Below are positions 6,049-6,322 of a DNA stretch of 6,322 nt, in pieces. The notes below the pieces were generated by a model. That model had not been told where the DNA came from and ran no database searches. It saw only the letters and a program-made list of their open reading frames with translations. Numbering within the stretch: the first letter of the stretch is position 1; each line of letters begins with the position of its first letter. The position numbers and the translations under genes were made by a program. Origin of the DNA: an uncultured Roseburia sp. Its GTDB lineage: Bacteria > Bacillota > Clostridia > Lachnospirales > Lachnospiraceae. The DNA is taken from positions 1-6,322 of the forward strand of contig CANODN010000128.1 in NCBI GenBank assembly GCA_947564765.1. The letters are read 5' to 3'.

Positions 6049-6322
6049 GTGGGAAATTTGACAGTGACGGAACAGCAGCATCAGGAAGATTTACAACGCC
6101 TGCAAGATTTAAGGCCTATTGACGATGATTTCATGCGTTGTCTTTTCAAGAATAATATCCCATTGGCTGAATTTGTATTACGCATTATCACAAATAAGCC
6201 GGATTTAGTTATCACTGGCTGCGAAACACAAAAAGATATGAAAAGACTGGCCGGTGCACGTTCTATTTGTTTAGACGCATATGGAACGGATTCAGCCGGG
6301 AAAAAATATGATTTGGAAATTC
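6049..6322 (+). CDS. Rpn-family / PD-(D/E)XK nuclease-family transposase-like protein (3' partial)
   Basis: Ninety-one residues are visible before the window ends. The sequence TVTEQQHQEDLQRLQDLRPI, then DDDFMRCLFKNN, VLRIITNKPDLVIT and MKRLAGARSICLDAYGTD, followed by GKKYDLEI, is the typical N-terminal half of the Rpn / PD-(D/E)XK nuclease-family transposase proteins that occur in many copies in Lachnospiraceae. Catalytic residues expected for the fold are Asp in LDAYGTD and the Asp/Glu of YDLEI, where the next residue is usually Gln; the third position lies beyond the window. Rpn proteins are DNA endonucleases linked to recA-independent recombination. The frame opens at 6031 after TGA 6028-6030; GTG 6049 is preferred for its ribosome binding site and for giving the family-like MGNLTVTEQQ. 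It has its own promoter rather than being read through from the exonuclease gene, as inferred from the upstream sequence. No frameshift is seen in the visible part. Confidence 0.85.
   Translation, partial: MGNLTVTEQQHQEDLQRLQDLRPIDDDFMRCLFKNNIPLAEFVLRIITNKPDLVITGCETQKDMKRLAGARSICLDAYGTDSAGKKYDLEI

Noticed and set aside
1..6322. CRISPR array, tRNA, rRNA or insertion-sequence ends
   Set aside because: No regularly spaced repeats, no tRNA cloverleaf and no paired terminal inverted repeats were visible on reading both strands.

Overview
The window looks like an accessory stretch from a gut Clostridia genome, most likely a Lachnospiraceae member. This rests on AT-rich coding sequence, strong AGGAGG-type ribosome binding sites, and protein families common in that group: a MerR-type TipAS regulator, a secreted FIVAR/leucine-rich-repeat protein, an AAA-like/PDDEXK_9 protein, a DnaQ-like exonuclease and an Rpn-type nuclease. 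The assignment comes from recalled family patterns, not from a database search. All genes read on the + strand.

Layout. Bases 1-510 are the 3' part of a TipAS-domain regulator that enters from outside the window. Bases 511-685 hold a good sigma-A-type promoter, a leader hairpin and a 20-base imperfect palindrome. Bases 686-3703 encode a 1005-residue secreted protein: signal peptide, two predicted beta-sandwich regions, helical FIVAR-like repeats and a lysine-rich leucine-rich-repeat tail. Bases 3704-3880 hold a degenerate second copy of the 3' end of the TipAS gene, then a strong terminator hairpin whose 5' arm also contains a plausible promoter -10 box. Bases 3881-5246 are a broken AAA-like/PDDEXK_9 gene: its original start and ribosome binding site remain, but about 110 codons including the Walker A region are missing and the rest is in another frame. 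Bases 5266-5835 encode an apparently intact DEDDh exonuclease. A promoter region with a 10-base direct repeat follows, and from 6049 to the window end runs the N-terminal part of an Rpn/PD-(D/E)XK nuclease-family gene.

How the parts relate. I see no clear pathway joining the genes. The secreted protein has its own promoter and terminator and looks like a single-gene unit that may bind surfaces or carbohydrates. The downstream half is a run of three nuclease-fold genes, one of them decayed, which is more like a region of gene turnover than a coherent defence system. The most unusual structural observation is that the secreted-protein gene is bracketed by an intact and a decayed copy of the TipAS 3' end, suggesting that it arrived by insertion or through a past duplication. 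I did not find convincing evidence for a wholly new system.
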